A stretch of DNA of 64,000 nucleotides from an uncultured Desulfobacter sp. (lineage in GTDB: Bacteria; Desulfobacterota; Desulfobacteria; Desulfobacterales; Desulfobacteraceae): contig NZ_OY762614.1 in NCBI RefSeq assembly GCF_963666145.1, forward strand, positions 496,001 through 560,000, read 5' to 3'. Positions 1 through 8,535 of this stretch are shown one piece after another. Under the pieces are notes generated by a model, which worked only from the letters and a program-made list of their open reading frames with translations, searched no databases and was not told where the DNA came from. Positions within the stretch are counted from its first letter, which is position 1. The number at the start of each line of letters is the position of its first letter. A program made the position numbers and the translations under genes.

Positions 1-197
1 TTCACCTGCTCTTCAAGGGTTTTCACCCGTGGGGGCAGATAGCCGAAAAGCTTTAATTTTTTGCGGTCTTCCAGGGTAAAGGCCGTCCCTTTGCATATGT
101 TATTGAATAAAAGGATGTCAAATCCCCTTAAGTTGATGGTAACGCTGTTGGTTTCTCCGTATTTTCCGTACCCAAACTCGTAATGATTGATTTCCAT
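1..197 (-). CDS. Malic enzyme (NAD-type), N-terminal fragment cut by window edge
   Basis: Only the first ~65 residues are in the window. The reading frame on the minus strand contains KGTAFTLEDRKKL followed by LPPRVKTLEEQ, which matches the N-terminal signature of bacterial malic enzymes (oxidative decarboxylation of malate to pyruvate), where a 'NKG(S/T)AF..EER' segment is followed by 'G.LP..V.T.EEQ'. The catalytic Tyr/Lys and the NAD(P)-binding domain lie outside the window. The ATG at 197 has a GAG-containing stretch about 7 nt upstream. An in-frame ATG at 215 is an alternative start. The family assignment rests on this short segment, so cofactor preference cannot be stated. Confidence 0.72.
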   Translation of the reverse strand, partial: MEINHYEFGYGKYGETNSVTINLRGFDILLFNNICKGTAFTLEDRKKLKLFGYLPPRVKTLEEQV

Positions 198-419
198 AAT
201 CCGCTCTTTTGGCATTTAAAAGGTTCTTGCTTAACTCAATGCTTTCGTCAAAAATCTGGATTTTTATATCAAAAGGACAGGGAAGTAAAGTCGGACATTT
301 TCTTTTGTTGGGTGGCGGATTAAAGTCCTTTCTTATTGACCTATGTAATATGAATTATTTGAATGGTGCGGACAAACTCGTGCCCTGTTTCTGATCTTTC
401 TGATCATGGGCCTTAAATG

Positions 420-3400
420 TCAAAAAAGAGAGGACAAAATATTCTTTGTCTCCAGCAGCGCCCGGGAAATATTGTTGCGTTTGCGGCCAAGCTGGATGCG
501 GACACTTGTCTTTTTGACAAATTTTGCCTCGGTTGATTTTTTCAGGATGGCTTCAATGTCAGTCAGACTGCGGGTCATATGGTCGGGGGAAAACTCCAGG
601 ACCAGGACATCCGGGGTAACATCCAGACGTTTGACACCGGCTTTGATGGCAAAAATTCTGAGCATGATTTTCAACAGCATATTTTCAGCGGGTTTGGGCA
701 GTATGCCGTACCGGTCCACCAGTTCCTTTTTCATGTCCGAGATGTCCGACACCTGGGTCAGCCGGGACAATCTTCGGTAAATGGTCAGGCGCTGCTCCAC
801 CGACTCGATGTAATCATCGGGGAATCCGGACGACATGGATGCGTTGATTTCAGGTTCCAGGGGTTCGGCGACATGCTCGCCCTTCATATCTTTGACAGCG
901 CTGTCAAGAAGCTTGAGGAACATATCATAGCCCACGGCGGCAATGTGACCGGACTGGGAAGCGCCCAGGGCGGTCCCCGCCCCGCGAATCTGAAGGTCTT
1001 TCATGGCAATCTGAAATCCCGACCCAAGATCCCGGTGTTCCATGAGGGCTGCCAGACGCTTTCGGGCATCCTTGGTAAGCCTGGACTCATCTGAAATAAA
1101 CAGATAGGCATAGGCCTGGTCGTCCCCCCGGCCGATACGGCCGCGCAGCTGGTAGATCTGGGAGAGGCCGAAGCGCTCGGCCTTGTCGATGATCATGGTG
1201 TTGGCACTGGGAATATCCAGGCCTGATTCGATGATGGTGGTGCAGACCAGCACGTTGATCTGCTGGTGGATGAACTGCTCCATCACCTTTTCAAGTTCGG
1301 TTTCGGACAATCTGCCGTGGGCCACACCGACCTTTGCATCGGGCACAAGTTTTTGGATGTTTTCTGCGGTTTTGAATATGGTTTTTATGTTGTTGTGCAC
1401 AAAAAAGACCTGGCCTTTTCGGTCCAGTTCCTTGGCAACCGCCTCCTTGACCACGGCATCTTCGTATTTGGTGATGTATGAAATGATGGGCTGGCGGTCG
1501 GCCGGCGGGGTGGTTATGACGGAAATATCACGCATACCGGTCAAAGACATGTGCAGTGTTCTGGGAATGGGGGTGGCGGACAATGCCAGGACATCCACAG
1601 AAGCCCGTTTCTCTTTTAATTTTTCCTTGTGTTTGACCCCGAACCGCTGCTCTTCGTCAATGATCAACAGCCCCAGGGATTTAAACACCACATCCTTTTG
1701 CAGCAGCCTGTGGGTGCCGATCACAATATCCACCGACCCTGCGGCGGTTCTTTTTAAAATATCGGTCTGCTCTTTTCTTGTGCGGAAACGCGACAGGCAC
1801 TCGATAATCACCGGATAATCCTTATAACGATCGCGGAAGGTATTCAGGTGCTGCTCGGCCAAAATGGTGGTGGGCACGACCAGGGCCACCTGTTTGCCGT
1901 CGTTAACAGCCTTGAAGGCCGCCCGGATGGCCACCTCGGTTTTTCCATAGCCCACATCCCCGCACACCAACCGGTCCATGGGGGTGTCCTTTTCCATATC
2001 CAGGTGGACATCGTCTATGGCGCGCAGCTGATCCTTTGTCTCTTCGTAGGGAAAACCTGCTTCAAAATCATTGTAGTAGTTATCCGGACGGCTGAATGAA
2101 AAGCCCTTGGCCACCCTGCGCCGGGCATACAGATCCAGCAGGCCTGCCGCCATTTTCTCCACTTCGGCCTTGGCCTTGGCCTTGGAATTTGTCCAGGACT
2201 TGGAGCCGATTTTATCCAGCACCGGGGTGTAGCCGTCCACCCCGATATACTTGCCGATGACCTCCATCCGGTCCACGGGTACATAGAGCTTGTCGTCGTC
2301 CTGGTACACCACAAGAATAAAATCCTGGGTCAGACCGGATACGGTAAGGCTGAAAAGGCCCTCATACCGGCCTACCCCATGTTCCAAATGAACGACAAAA
2401 TCACCGTCTTTAAGCTCTTCTGGGGCAATGAACTGGGCCTTTAAATCCCGTTTTGATGAAACCCTGCGGCGGATGCGCTTTTTGCCGAAAATTTCATCTT
2501 CGGTCACGATACAAAAATTTTCAAGATCCGGAATAAAGCCGTGGCTTAACGTGCCAACCGTAAAATATAAGCCGGGGGCCATGTCGGAAAGGCCACTGAA
2601 ATCCCTGCAAAATTTAGGTTCAATGCCGTAGGGCGCAAGCAGTGAATTCAACCGCTTGGCCTGGGCATCCTGGCTGAGCACAAACAAAATATGCTGTACA
2701 TCCTGTTGCTGCTGGCCTATCCACTCCACCAAAGGCGTTAAGGGGGTGTCGTCTTTGGTTCTGTTGCGCAAGGATTCGGACAGGGCCCGGTTGTCCGAAC
2801 AATTGGGTGAAAGCACATTGGCATTCAGCTTATCATCTTCGAGCACCAACGCTTTAAAATAAAGGGTTTTACGCTCAAAAATGGCTTTTTGGACATCCTG
2901 CCAGTCCCGGCAAACGGATTCCGGCGGCAGACTTAACTGCTTTTTTTCAGCCAGGGTGTTGAAATGATGCTTTAATCCCTCATGGAAATCCGCTGCCCTG
3001 TCGGGCAGGATATCGGCATCATCCAAGATGAAACATGTGTTCTGGGGCAGATAGTCGAACAAGGTAGCCAATGAATCGTACACAATGGGCAGCATGGTCT
3101 CGATACCGTCAAACCGTCCTTTATCCCGGATCTGGTTGACGTAATCCCGGATTTTGTCCGCCGCAAGACCGCCCTGGGTGCCGGCCTTTCGCAGACGGGC
3201 CTGGACATGGGGCAGACTTTGTTTTGTGATGACCGCCTCGGTGGCCGGCACGATAATGGTTTCAACAAGTTCCTTTGTGCCCCGCTGGGTATAGGGAGAA
3301 AAATAACGTATGGACTCTACAAGATCCCCGAAAAACTCCAGGCGCACAGGCTGTTTGAGCCCCGGGGAAAAGATGTCGACAATGCCGCCCCGGACCGCAT

Positions 3401-3896
3401 ATTCGCCGGGGTCTTCCACAAGGGTGGAACGGGTATAACCGCTTGCTTCCAAATTTTCCAGCAGCCGGTCCCGGTCAAGCTCTTCATTGGCCATGACCAG
3501 TTCAAAGCTGTTTGTCATCACATCTTTGGGCATCAGAAAAGATAAAGTCGGCTCCACATAGGTCACCAGCAAAAACCGGTCACGAAACGTTTCGCTGATA
3601 CTGAACAACGCCGCAAGTCTTGAGGCTGAAGTATCTTTATGAAAAGAGATGTTTTTAGAACCCGGATAATGGCTGCCGGGAAAAAAAATAATCCGCTCCC
3701 GGTCGTCCGACATAAAAAATTCAAGGTCCGACATAAAGGCCCGGGCTTTTTTGGCATCGGGCAGCACAACGACCAGAGGCTGGTTCAGCTGGGAAAACAT
3801 TTGGGCGACCATCCATGCTTTGGGTGCATAGTTGTCGTCCATGGCAAGCATGGTGTGCTTGTTTGTTTTTAACGAATTTAAAACGGTATCAATCAT
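420..3896 (-). CDS. mfd: Transcription-repair coupling factor Mfd
   Basis: A 1158-residue protein, the normal length for Mfd, which removes stalled RNA polymerase from DNA lesions and recruits UvrA. The N-terminal UvrB-like region (about 1-350) lacks a Walker A motif, as is usual. A CarD-like RNA-polymerase-interacting domain lies near 490-590 (DGDFVVHLEHGVGRYEG). The RecG-like translocase follows, with Walker A GDVGYGKT near 645, the DEEQR box near 747, SATPIPRTLHMSL, and TTIIESGLDIPSAN with QLRGRIGRG in the second RecA lobe. The C-terminal TRCF domain is near 1000-1110. It is followed by a ~200 nt gap before the malic enzyme gene. I see no strong ribosome binding site at the ATG. Confidence 0.97.
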   Translation of the reverse strand: MIDTVLNSLKTNKHTMLAMDDNYAPKAWMVAQMFSQLNQPLVVVLPDAKKARAFMSDLEFFMSDDRERIIFFPGSHYPGSKNISFHKDTSASRLAALFSISETFRDRFLLVTYVEPTLSFLMPKDVMTNSFELVMANEELDRDRLLENLEASGYTRSTLVEDPGEYAVRGGIVDIFSPGLKQPVRLEFFGDLVESIRYFSPYTQRGTKELVETIIVPATEAVITKQSLPHVQARLRKAGTQGGLAADKIRDYVNQIRDKGRFDGIETMLPIVYDSLATLFDYLPQNTCFILDDADILPDRAADFHEGLKHHFNTLAEKKQLSLPPESVCRDWQDVQKAIFERKTLYFKALVLEDDKLNANVLSPNCSDNRALSESLRNRTKDDTPLTPLVEWIGQQQQDVQHILFVLSQDAQAKRLNSLLAPYGIEPKFCRDFSGLSDMAPGLYFTVGTLSHGFIPDLENFCIVTEDEIFGKKRIRRRVSSKRDLKAQFIAPEELKDGDFVVHLEHGVGRYEGLFSLTVSGLTQDFILVVYQDDDKLYVPVDRMEVIGKYIGVDGYTPVLDKIGSKSWTNSKAKAKAEVEKMAAGLLDLYARRRVAKGFSFSRPDNYYNDFEAGFPYEETKDQLRAIDDVHLDMEKDTPMDRLVCGDVGYGKTEVAIRAAFKAVNDGKQVALVVPTTILAEQHLNTFRDRYKDYPVIIECLSRFRTRKEQTDILKRTAAGSVDIVIGTHRLLQKDVVFKSLGLLIIDEEQRFGVKHKEKLKEKRASVDVLALSATPIPRTLHMSLTGMRDISVITTPPADRQPIISYITKYEDAVVKEAVAKELDRKGQVFFVHNNIKTIFKTAENIQKLVPDAKVGVAHGRLSETELEKVMEQFIHQQINVLVCTTIIESGLDIPSANTMIIDKAERFGLSQIYQLRGRIGRGDDQAYAYLFISDESRLTKDARKRLAALMEHRDLGSGFQIAMKDLQIRGAGTALGASQSGHIAAVGYDMFLKLLDSAVKDMKGEHVAEPLEPEINASMSSGFPDDYIESVEQRLTIYRRLSRLTQVSDISDMKKELVDRYGILPKPAENMLLKIMLRIFAIKAGVKRLDVTPDVLVLEFSPDHMTRSLTDIEAILKKSTEAKFVKKTSVRIQLGRKRNNISRALLETKNILSSLF

Positions 3897-3968
3897 TTAA
3901 AGCCCCTGGGCATTTTTAAAATAAAGTCGCAAATTTATCATTCAGCCACCAAGTGTGCAAGGGCTGAT

Positions 3969-4856
3969 TTATTTTCTGGGATGACATTCATAATGCATGT
4001 GAATCAGGTAATCCCTTGTAATATGGGTATAAATCTGGGTGCTTGAAATATCAGAATGACCGAGCATGGTCTGAACCGAGCGCAGGTCCGCCCCGCCTTC
4101 GATCAGATGGGTGGCAAAGGAGTGGCGCAGGGTATGGGGAGAAATGGGCCGGATAATGTTAGCGGCAAGTGCATATTGTTTTATGATTTTCCAAAATGAC
4201 TGACGGGTCATGGGCTTGCCGGCCCTTGCAACGAACAAATAGTCACTGGACAACTTCTTTAATGCCTCAAGCCGGCCCTTTTCCTGCCAAATGGTTGCCG
4301 CCTGTTTGGCCTTTGACCCAAAGGGCACAATTCGCTCTTTGGCACCCTTGCCCATTACCCGGACAAGGCCGGCCTCCAGATCTACGTCCACCACCTTTAA
4401 CAAGACAAGTTCGGAAACCCTGAGCCCTGCCCCGTACATGACTTCCATCATGGCAAGATTTCTTTGGCCCTTGGGAGTTGTGACATCACAGGTGTCTAAC
4501 AGAGCCTCCACCTCATTGACAGAGAGAACATTCGGCAGATGCAGGCCCGTTTTGGGTATATCAATATCCTTTAAGGGATTGACTGATATCAGTTTTTCTG
4601 CGGTCAGATATTTATAAAATCCCCGGATGGAAATCAGGTGCCTGGCCCTGGATTTGGCTGACAGGCCCTGGCGGGTCAGATAAACCAGCCATCCGATTAC
4701 GGCCGTGGTCTCGGCATTTCCGAAATCCTCTATCCCGTTGTCCGCCAGATAATTAACGTAAGAAGCCAGATCCGTTCCATAGGCTGTAATGCTGTTGGCA
4801 GCAAGGCCTTTTTCAACGGTCAGATGATCCATATATGTGTCTACCAGTTCATGCAT
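3969..4856 (-). CDS. Site-specific tyrosine recombinase, XerC/XerD type
   Basis: A 295-residue protein of the size and architecture of XerC/XerD, which resolve chromosome dimers at dif. The N-terminal SAM-like core-binding domain (about 1-90) is followed by the catalytic domain with all expected residues: Arg146 in GAGLRVSEL, a Lys near 170-173 in the beta-hairpin, His241 and Arg244 in HTLRHSFATH, His267 in LGH, and nucleophile Tyr276 in STQIYTHI. No integrase arm-binding extension is present, and it sits between housekeeping genes, so a chromosomal Xer role is more likely than a mobile integrase. I cannot separate XerC from XerD by eye; the sequence leans to XerD. It lies 72 nt upstream of mfd on the same strand. 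Confidence 0.88.
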   Translation of the reverse strand: MHELVDTYMDHLTVEKGLAANSITAYGTDLASYVNYLADNGIEDFGNAETTAVIGWLVYLTRQGLSAKSRARHLISIRGFYKYLTAEKLISVNPLKDIDIPKTGLHLPNVLSVNEVEALLDTCDVTTPKGQRNLAMMEVMYGAGLRVSELVLLKVVDVDLEAGLVRVMGKGAKERIVPFGSKAKQAATIWQEKGRLEALKKLSSDYLFVARAGKPMTRQSFWKIIKQYALAANIIRPISPHTLRHSFATHLIEGGADLRSVQTMLGHSDISSTQIYTHITRDYLIHMHYECHPRK

Positions 4857-4941
4857 AAATTCACTTTTCTAATTAAAATTGTACCAAATTATATATTTTC
4901 AAGGATGTTTGACTTTGAAAGACTGCCTTGGGATCAGGCCG

Positions 4942-7041
4942 CTATTGGAAAAGTTCGGAAATACAGCGAAATCCGATGATGTTGGCCGTGGTGTTCGGCG
5001 GAAACAGTCCCCGGGAACTGATGGTAATCGAATCTTTGGCATTCCAGGCACCGCCTTTGGCAACATTGAACAACCTGGCTTTACGGGTGTTAAGGGGTGG
5101 CGGCTGGGTGTCGGCGGTCCACTCCATGACATTGCCCAGCATATCACACATACCAAACCCGTTGGCCGCATGGTCATAGTCATCCACGGCACTTGTGTCT
5201 GCAAGGCCTGAAGACTCAATGTTCAACGCCTTTGGGTCAAACTGATTGCCCCAGGGATATTTTAAGGCCATGTCCGTGCGGGCGGCAGACTCCCACTCGG
5301 CTTCGGTGGGCAGACGCCGGCCGATCCAGGAGGCATAGGCAAAGGCGTCATCCACACTGACCTGCACCACAGGATGGTTTCTTTTGCCGTGAAGGGTGGA
5401 GCCGGGTCCCAGGGGTTGGTACCAGCAGGCACCTTTAACCGTAGACGATCCGGCCTGTTTACTCCAGACCACTGTTTCTCCCTCTTTTTTAAACCGGCAA
5501 TGATACACCGTCCCAATCCCCTTTTTTTCAGCAGTGGTGATATATCCGGTCTGTTCAACAAAAATTTCGAACAAGGCATTGGTCACCGGATATTTACCCA
5601 TATAGACCCGGGGCATGTCAAAGGGCTGTAAGGTCAGACTCGATTTCAGGGCTTTTTCCGTACCAATGGTATAGGTCCCTTCGGGGATGGTAATATACGC
5701 ATTGAATTTTTTTTCACGTTCCCCTAAAAAGTCGTCAAACTGTTCGGCAAGCTCCCGGGAATTTCTGAATTCCTCAAGGGCTTTTAGCTCCTCTTCATCA
5801 AGCTCGTCAAGCTCTTCTAAATCTTCATCCTCGTCCAAGTCAACCTCTTCAAGCTCCTGATCCGCTTCAAGGTCAATATCTTCTATCTCTTCAAGGGACT
5901 CATCATCATCGAGTTCAACATCTTCGACCTCCGTGTCTTCATCAATCTCATCCAGTTCTTCAAGATCTTCATCCTCATCAAGCTCGATCTCTTCGATCTC
6001 CTGATCTTCATCTATCTCTTCAATTTCTTCGAGGTCTTCATCCTCAACGTCTTCTATTTCAACATCGTCATCTATTTCCTCGATTTCATCATCTAAGAGA
6101 TCTTCGTCCACCTCCTCCAATTCCTCATCTTCACCGATCTCTTCAATTTCCTGGTCTTCATCTATCTCTTCGATTTCTTCAAGTTCTTCATCCTCTATCT
6201 CTTCTATTTCGACATCATCATCTATCTCTTCAATTTCATCATCAAGGAGATCTTCGTCCACCTCTTCCAATTCTTCATCTTCATCGATTTCCTCGATCTC
6301 CTGGTCTTCATCTATCTCCTCAACTTCCTCAAGCTCATCGTCTTCGATTTCTTCTATGTCAACATCGTCATCGATCTCTTCGATCTCATCCTCAAGGAGG
6401 TCGTCGTCCACCGCTTCAAGTTCTTCATCCTCATCAAGTTCAATTTCCTCAATTTCCACGTCATCGTCGATGGTTTCGTAACCGGCATCCCCCTCCCCGT
6501 CCGGATCATCAAGAATTCCCGAACCAAGCCGGTCCAACACTTTTTTAATCGATTCTATGATGTCTGTTGACTCAGTGTTGGTGTCGGGCGGCTTGATTTT
6601 ATCCAAAAAATCCGCCACGGCGCTCAGCACATCAGCAGCTTTGGTAAGATCAAATCCATCGGTTTTCACGGCATCGCTGAAAGACTGCAAAAGAGAACTT
6701 TTCGCATCTGCCGTCATATCAAAGACATTGGACTCGGTCAGCGTAATATCCTCGGGATTAAGGCCGTTGGCAGACAATTTTTTCAAGTCGGCATTGATGG
6801 AGGATTTAAGACTGGAAAAATTTCTTCTTTTGGATCTTAATTTTACAGGGTCATCCCCAACGTCCCAGATTTGACGGATAATCGTGTCCCCGTCAATGGA
6901 CGAAAGATTGAGAATTCTATCTTCTGAATCATAATAGGCAGATATGGCTTGAATGGCCTTGTCCTTGACGGATCCGGCGCGATAGTTAAGATTTTCCAAT
7001 GCCTCGGTGATGCCGGACAGGGTAATGGATACATTGGCCAA
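4942..7041 (-). CDS. FGE/sulfatase-modifying-factor-like protein with long acidic repeat linker
   Basis: A 699-residue protein in three parts. Residues 1-180 form a mostly helical domain that I do not recognise. Residues ~190-440 are almost entirely Asp/Glu/Ile/Leu/Val, including three exact-length 50-residue tandem repeats (203-352). Residues ~450-699 are an FGE-sulfatase (SUMF1-type, C-type-lectin-like) domain, with IPEGTYTIG, GKYPVTNALFEIF, HPVVQVSVDDAFAYASWIG, RLPTEAEWE, GNVMEWT and GGAW. There is no signal peptide, so it is probably cytoplasmic. The start is TTG at 7041, supported by AAAGGAG 11 nt upstream; the nearby ATG at 7034 is in another frame. It is divergent from a ParA-like gene. 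A true formylglycine-generating activity is not implied: many such domains are non-catalytic or have other targets. Confidence 0.82.
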   Translation of the reverse strand: MANVSITLSGITEALENLNYRAGSVKDKAIQAISAYYDSEDRILNLSSIDGDTIIRQIWDVGDDPVKLRSKRRNFSSLKSSINADLKKLSANGLNPEDITLTESNVFDMTADAKSSLLQSFSDAVKTDGFDLTKAADVLSAVADFLDKIKPPDTNTESTDIIESIKKVLDRLGSGILDDPDGEGDAGYETIDDDVEIEEIELDEDEELEAVDDDLLEDEIEEIDDDVDIEEIEDDELEEVEEIDEDQEIEEIDEDEELEEVDEDLLDDEIEEIDDDVEIEEIEDEELEEIEEIDEDQEIEEIGEDEELEEVDEDLLDDEIEEIDDDVEIEDVEDEDLEEIEEIDEDQEIEEIELDEDEDLEELDEIDEDTEVEDVELDDDESLEEIEDIDLEADQELEEVDLDEDEDLEELDELDEEELKALEEFRNSRELAEQFDDFLGEREKKFNAYITIPEGTYTIGTEKALKSSLTLQPFDMPRVYMGKYPVTNALFEIFVEQTGYITTAEKKGIGTVYHCRFKKEGETVVWSKQAGSSTVKGACWYQPLGPGSTLHGKRNHPVVQVSVDDAFAYASWIGRRLPTEAEWESAARTDMALKYPWGNQFDPKALNIESSGLADTSAVDDYDHAANGFGMCDMLGNVMEWTADTQPPPLNTRKARLFNVAKGGAWNAKDSITISSRGLFPPNTTANIIGFRCISELFQ
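5986..6435 (-). repeat. Three tandem 150-bp repeats encoding 50-residue acidic units
   Basis: Units cover 6435-6286, 6285-6136 and 6135-5986. Each encodes a 50-residue unit beginning (D/G)EDEELE and ending IDEDQEIEEI, with DLL(E/D)DEIEEIDDDV in the middle. The units differ by only a few conservative changes. Degenerate copies continue on both sides within the acidic linker of the FGE-like protein. Confidence 0.9.
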
Positions 7042-7328
7042 ACTTTAAAATACTCCTTTGCAAACGGTCTTCAAAGACGTCAACCTAAGTATTATACTAA
7101 GGCACCTGGGACCCCAAACAATACAATTTTTTACCTAAATACATGTTTTAACGTGCTTTTAGTGCAGATCTTGTGATATAAGAAATAATATATTTCAATT
7201 GTACAAAAATCTTGATCCTAAGGCAAAATTAAAAAATATTTCATCTGCTGACCGTAAGATGAGAGCCCTGATATAATCACATTTGACATTGATAAATTTT
7301 TTACGGGCATGCTAAAGAGATAAAAATA

Positions 7329-8099
7329 ATGGGACATGTTTTGACTATTTCAGGGCTGAAAGGTGGTACCGGCAAGAGTATAACGGCTCTTAATCTATCC
7401 GCTTGCCTGGCGCTTTATGAAAAAAAAGTACTGTTGGTTGACTGCGATCCCCTGGCGCCTGTGTCCCAATGGAATAGGACCGATGCCAATGGAAATGACC
7501 ATGACCTTGCCCAGGTCCTGGCCGGCAAAATAAACACCTGTGATGCCGTATTCCCCTCAGAGATTGACGGACTGCATGTCCTGCCGGCCGGGTTCGATCT
7601 GTTTTCCATATCCCTTAAACTTGCCAGGCGTATGGACAACGAAAAGCTGCTTCGTCTTGTTGTTGATGAGATCAAGCAAGAGTACGATATAATTATTATT
7701 GATGCGCCTTCATCCTGCGGATATCTAAATATCGCGGCGCTGACGGCGGCAGACCTGTTTGCAGCGGTGGTCATCCCGGGTGAAGACTGGACCCGTAATT
7801 TTCATTCTCTAATGAAAATTGTCCGGTATATACGCAGAGCCCACAAGACACCGTTAGGCATTGCAGGTATACTGTTCAACAAATGCAGTAATAAGAAACA
7901 GATGGAAAAGCATGCGATTCCAGAAGTGTTGGAACAAATTCGGCCTCTGATATATGAAACCATGATCCCTGACGATAAAAGACTTGACCAGAAACAGTTT
8001 TCCTTAAGTCCGCTGCCGTTACGCGACATTAAAGCCCAAGGGTCCCAGGCGTATCTTGGGTTGGCCAGGGAAATTATCTGTTCATTCAATTTAAAATGA
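7329..8099 (+). CDS. ParA/MinD-family ATPase
   Basis: A 256-residue protein with the deviant Walker A motif KGGTGKS near residues 10-16, switch-like VLLVDCDPLAPVSQW near 34-48, and a Walker B-type IIIIDAPSS near 118-126. These mark the ParA/MinD/Soj group of ATP-dependent dimerising, surface-gliding ATPases that position DNA or protein complexes. No parB-like gene or parS-like site was seen next to it, so it is probably not the chromosomal ParA. It begins a tight three-gene unit: a GAGGAG overlapping its stop serves the next gene. The 287 nt between it and the divergent FGE-like gene should hold both promoters. The cargo is unknown. Confidence 0.88.
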   Translation: MGHVLTISGLKGGTGKSITALNLSACLALYEKKVLLVDCDPLAPVSQWNRTDANGNDHDLAQVLAGKINTCDAVFPSEIDGLHVLPAGFDLFSISLKLARRMDNEKLLRLVVDEIKQEYDIIIIDAPSSCGYLNIAALTAADLFAAVVIPGEDWTRNFHSLMKIVRYIRRAHKTPLGIAGILFNKCSNKKQMEKHAIPEVLEQIRPLIYETMIPDDKRLDQKQFSLSPLPLRDIKAQGSQAYLGLAREIICSFNLK

Positions 8100-8109
8100 G
8101 GAGCCCCCA

Positions 8110-8523
8110 TTGAAACTGCCAAATCCCGAATCCATCCAGGAAAGTGAAAAAGAGTTTATTGATACCATAAATGCCGAACTTGACTGGGATACCATCGAGC
8201 AAATGCTGCTTGATAAACATAATTTTGCGGTTCAGGATGACATTGAGTATAAAGATGGAAATCTTATCGTTTACAACAACGAAATCGCATACAAGTTTGA
8301 GTTTGAAATCAAGGTTCCCCTTTCAGTGATTTTCAACCGCTGTGGTGAATGCCTATCCATGTCAACAACCAGGGATGACGAGGAGGCTGAAAATGACGAG
8401 GATCTAGAAATTTCGAATACACCAGTATCCCAAACGTTGGATGGAGAACCGGATAAAAGCAAAGCAGAGGAGATGGCTGTTGAGATCGCAGGCTTAATCT
8501 CTGAAATCAATAACAAAGAGTAA
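8110..8523 (+). CDS. Small acidic protein of unknown function in ParA cluster
   Basis: A 137-residue, strongly acidic protein with no family that I recognise. The start is TTG at 8110, chosen because GAGGAG at 8098-8103 overlaps the ParA stop codon with 6 nt spacing and no ATG is available. The first ~85 residues look folded (alternating hydrophobic residues, KVPLSVIFNRCGECLSM with a CxxC pair). The remainder is an Asp/Glu-rich linker and a short C-terminal helix. Position and translational coupling suggest that it works with the ATPase upstream and the zinc-ribbon protein 6 nt downstream. Confidence 0.72.
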   Translation: MKLPNPESIQESEKEFIDTINAELDWDTIEQMLLDKHNFAVQDDIEYKDGNLIVYNNEIAYKFEFEIKVPLSVIFNRCGECLSMSTTRDDEEAENDEDLEISNTPVSQTLDGEPDKSKAEEMAVEIAGLISEINNKE

Positions 8524-8535
8524 GGGAGTATGGAT

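Noticed and set aside
3969..4856. Tyrosine recombinase as a sign of an integrated element
   Set aside because: Xer-type length without an arm-binding domain, housekeeping neighbours on both sides, and no flanking repeats seen.
5986..6435. Tandem repeats as a CRISPR array
   Set aside because: Repeats are contiguous, 150 bp long, in frame and coding; there are no spacers.
7190..7328. Sigma70 promoter TTGACA near 7286 for the ParA-like gene
   Set aside because: No acceptable -10 hexamer at 16-18 nt spacing.
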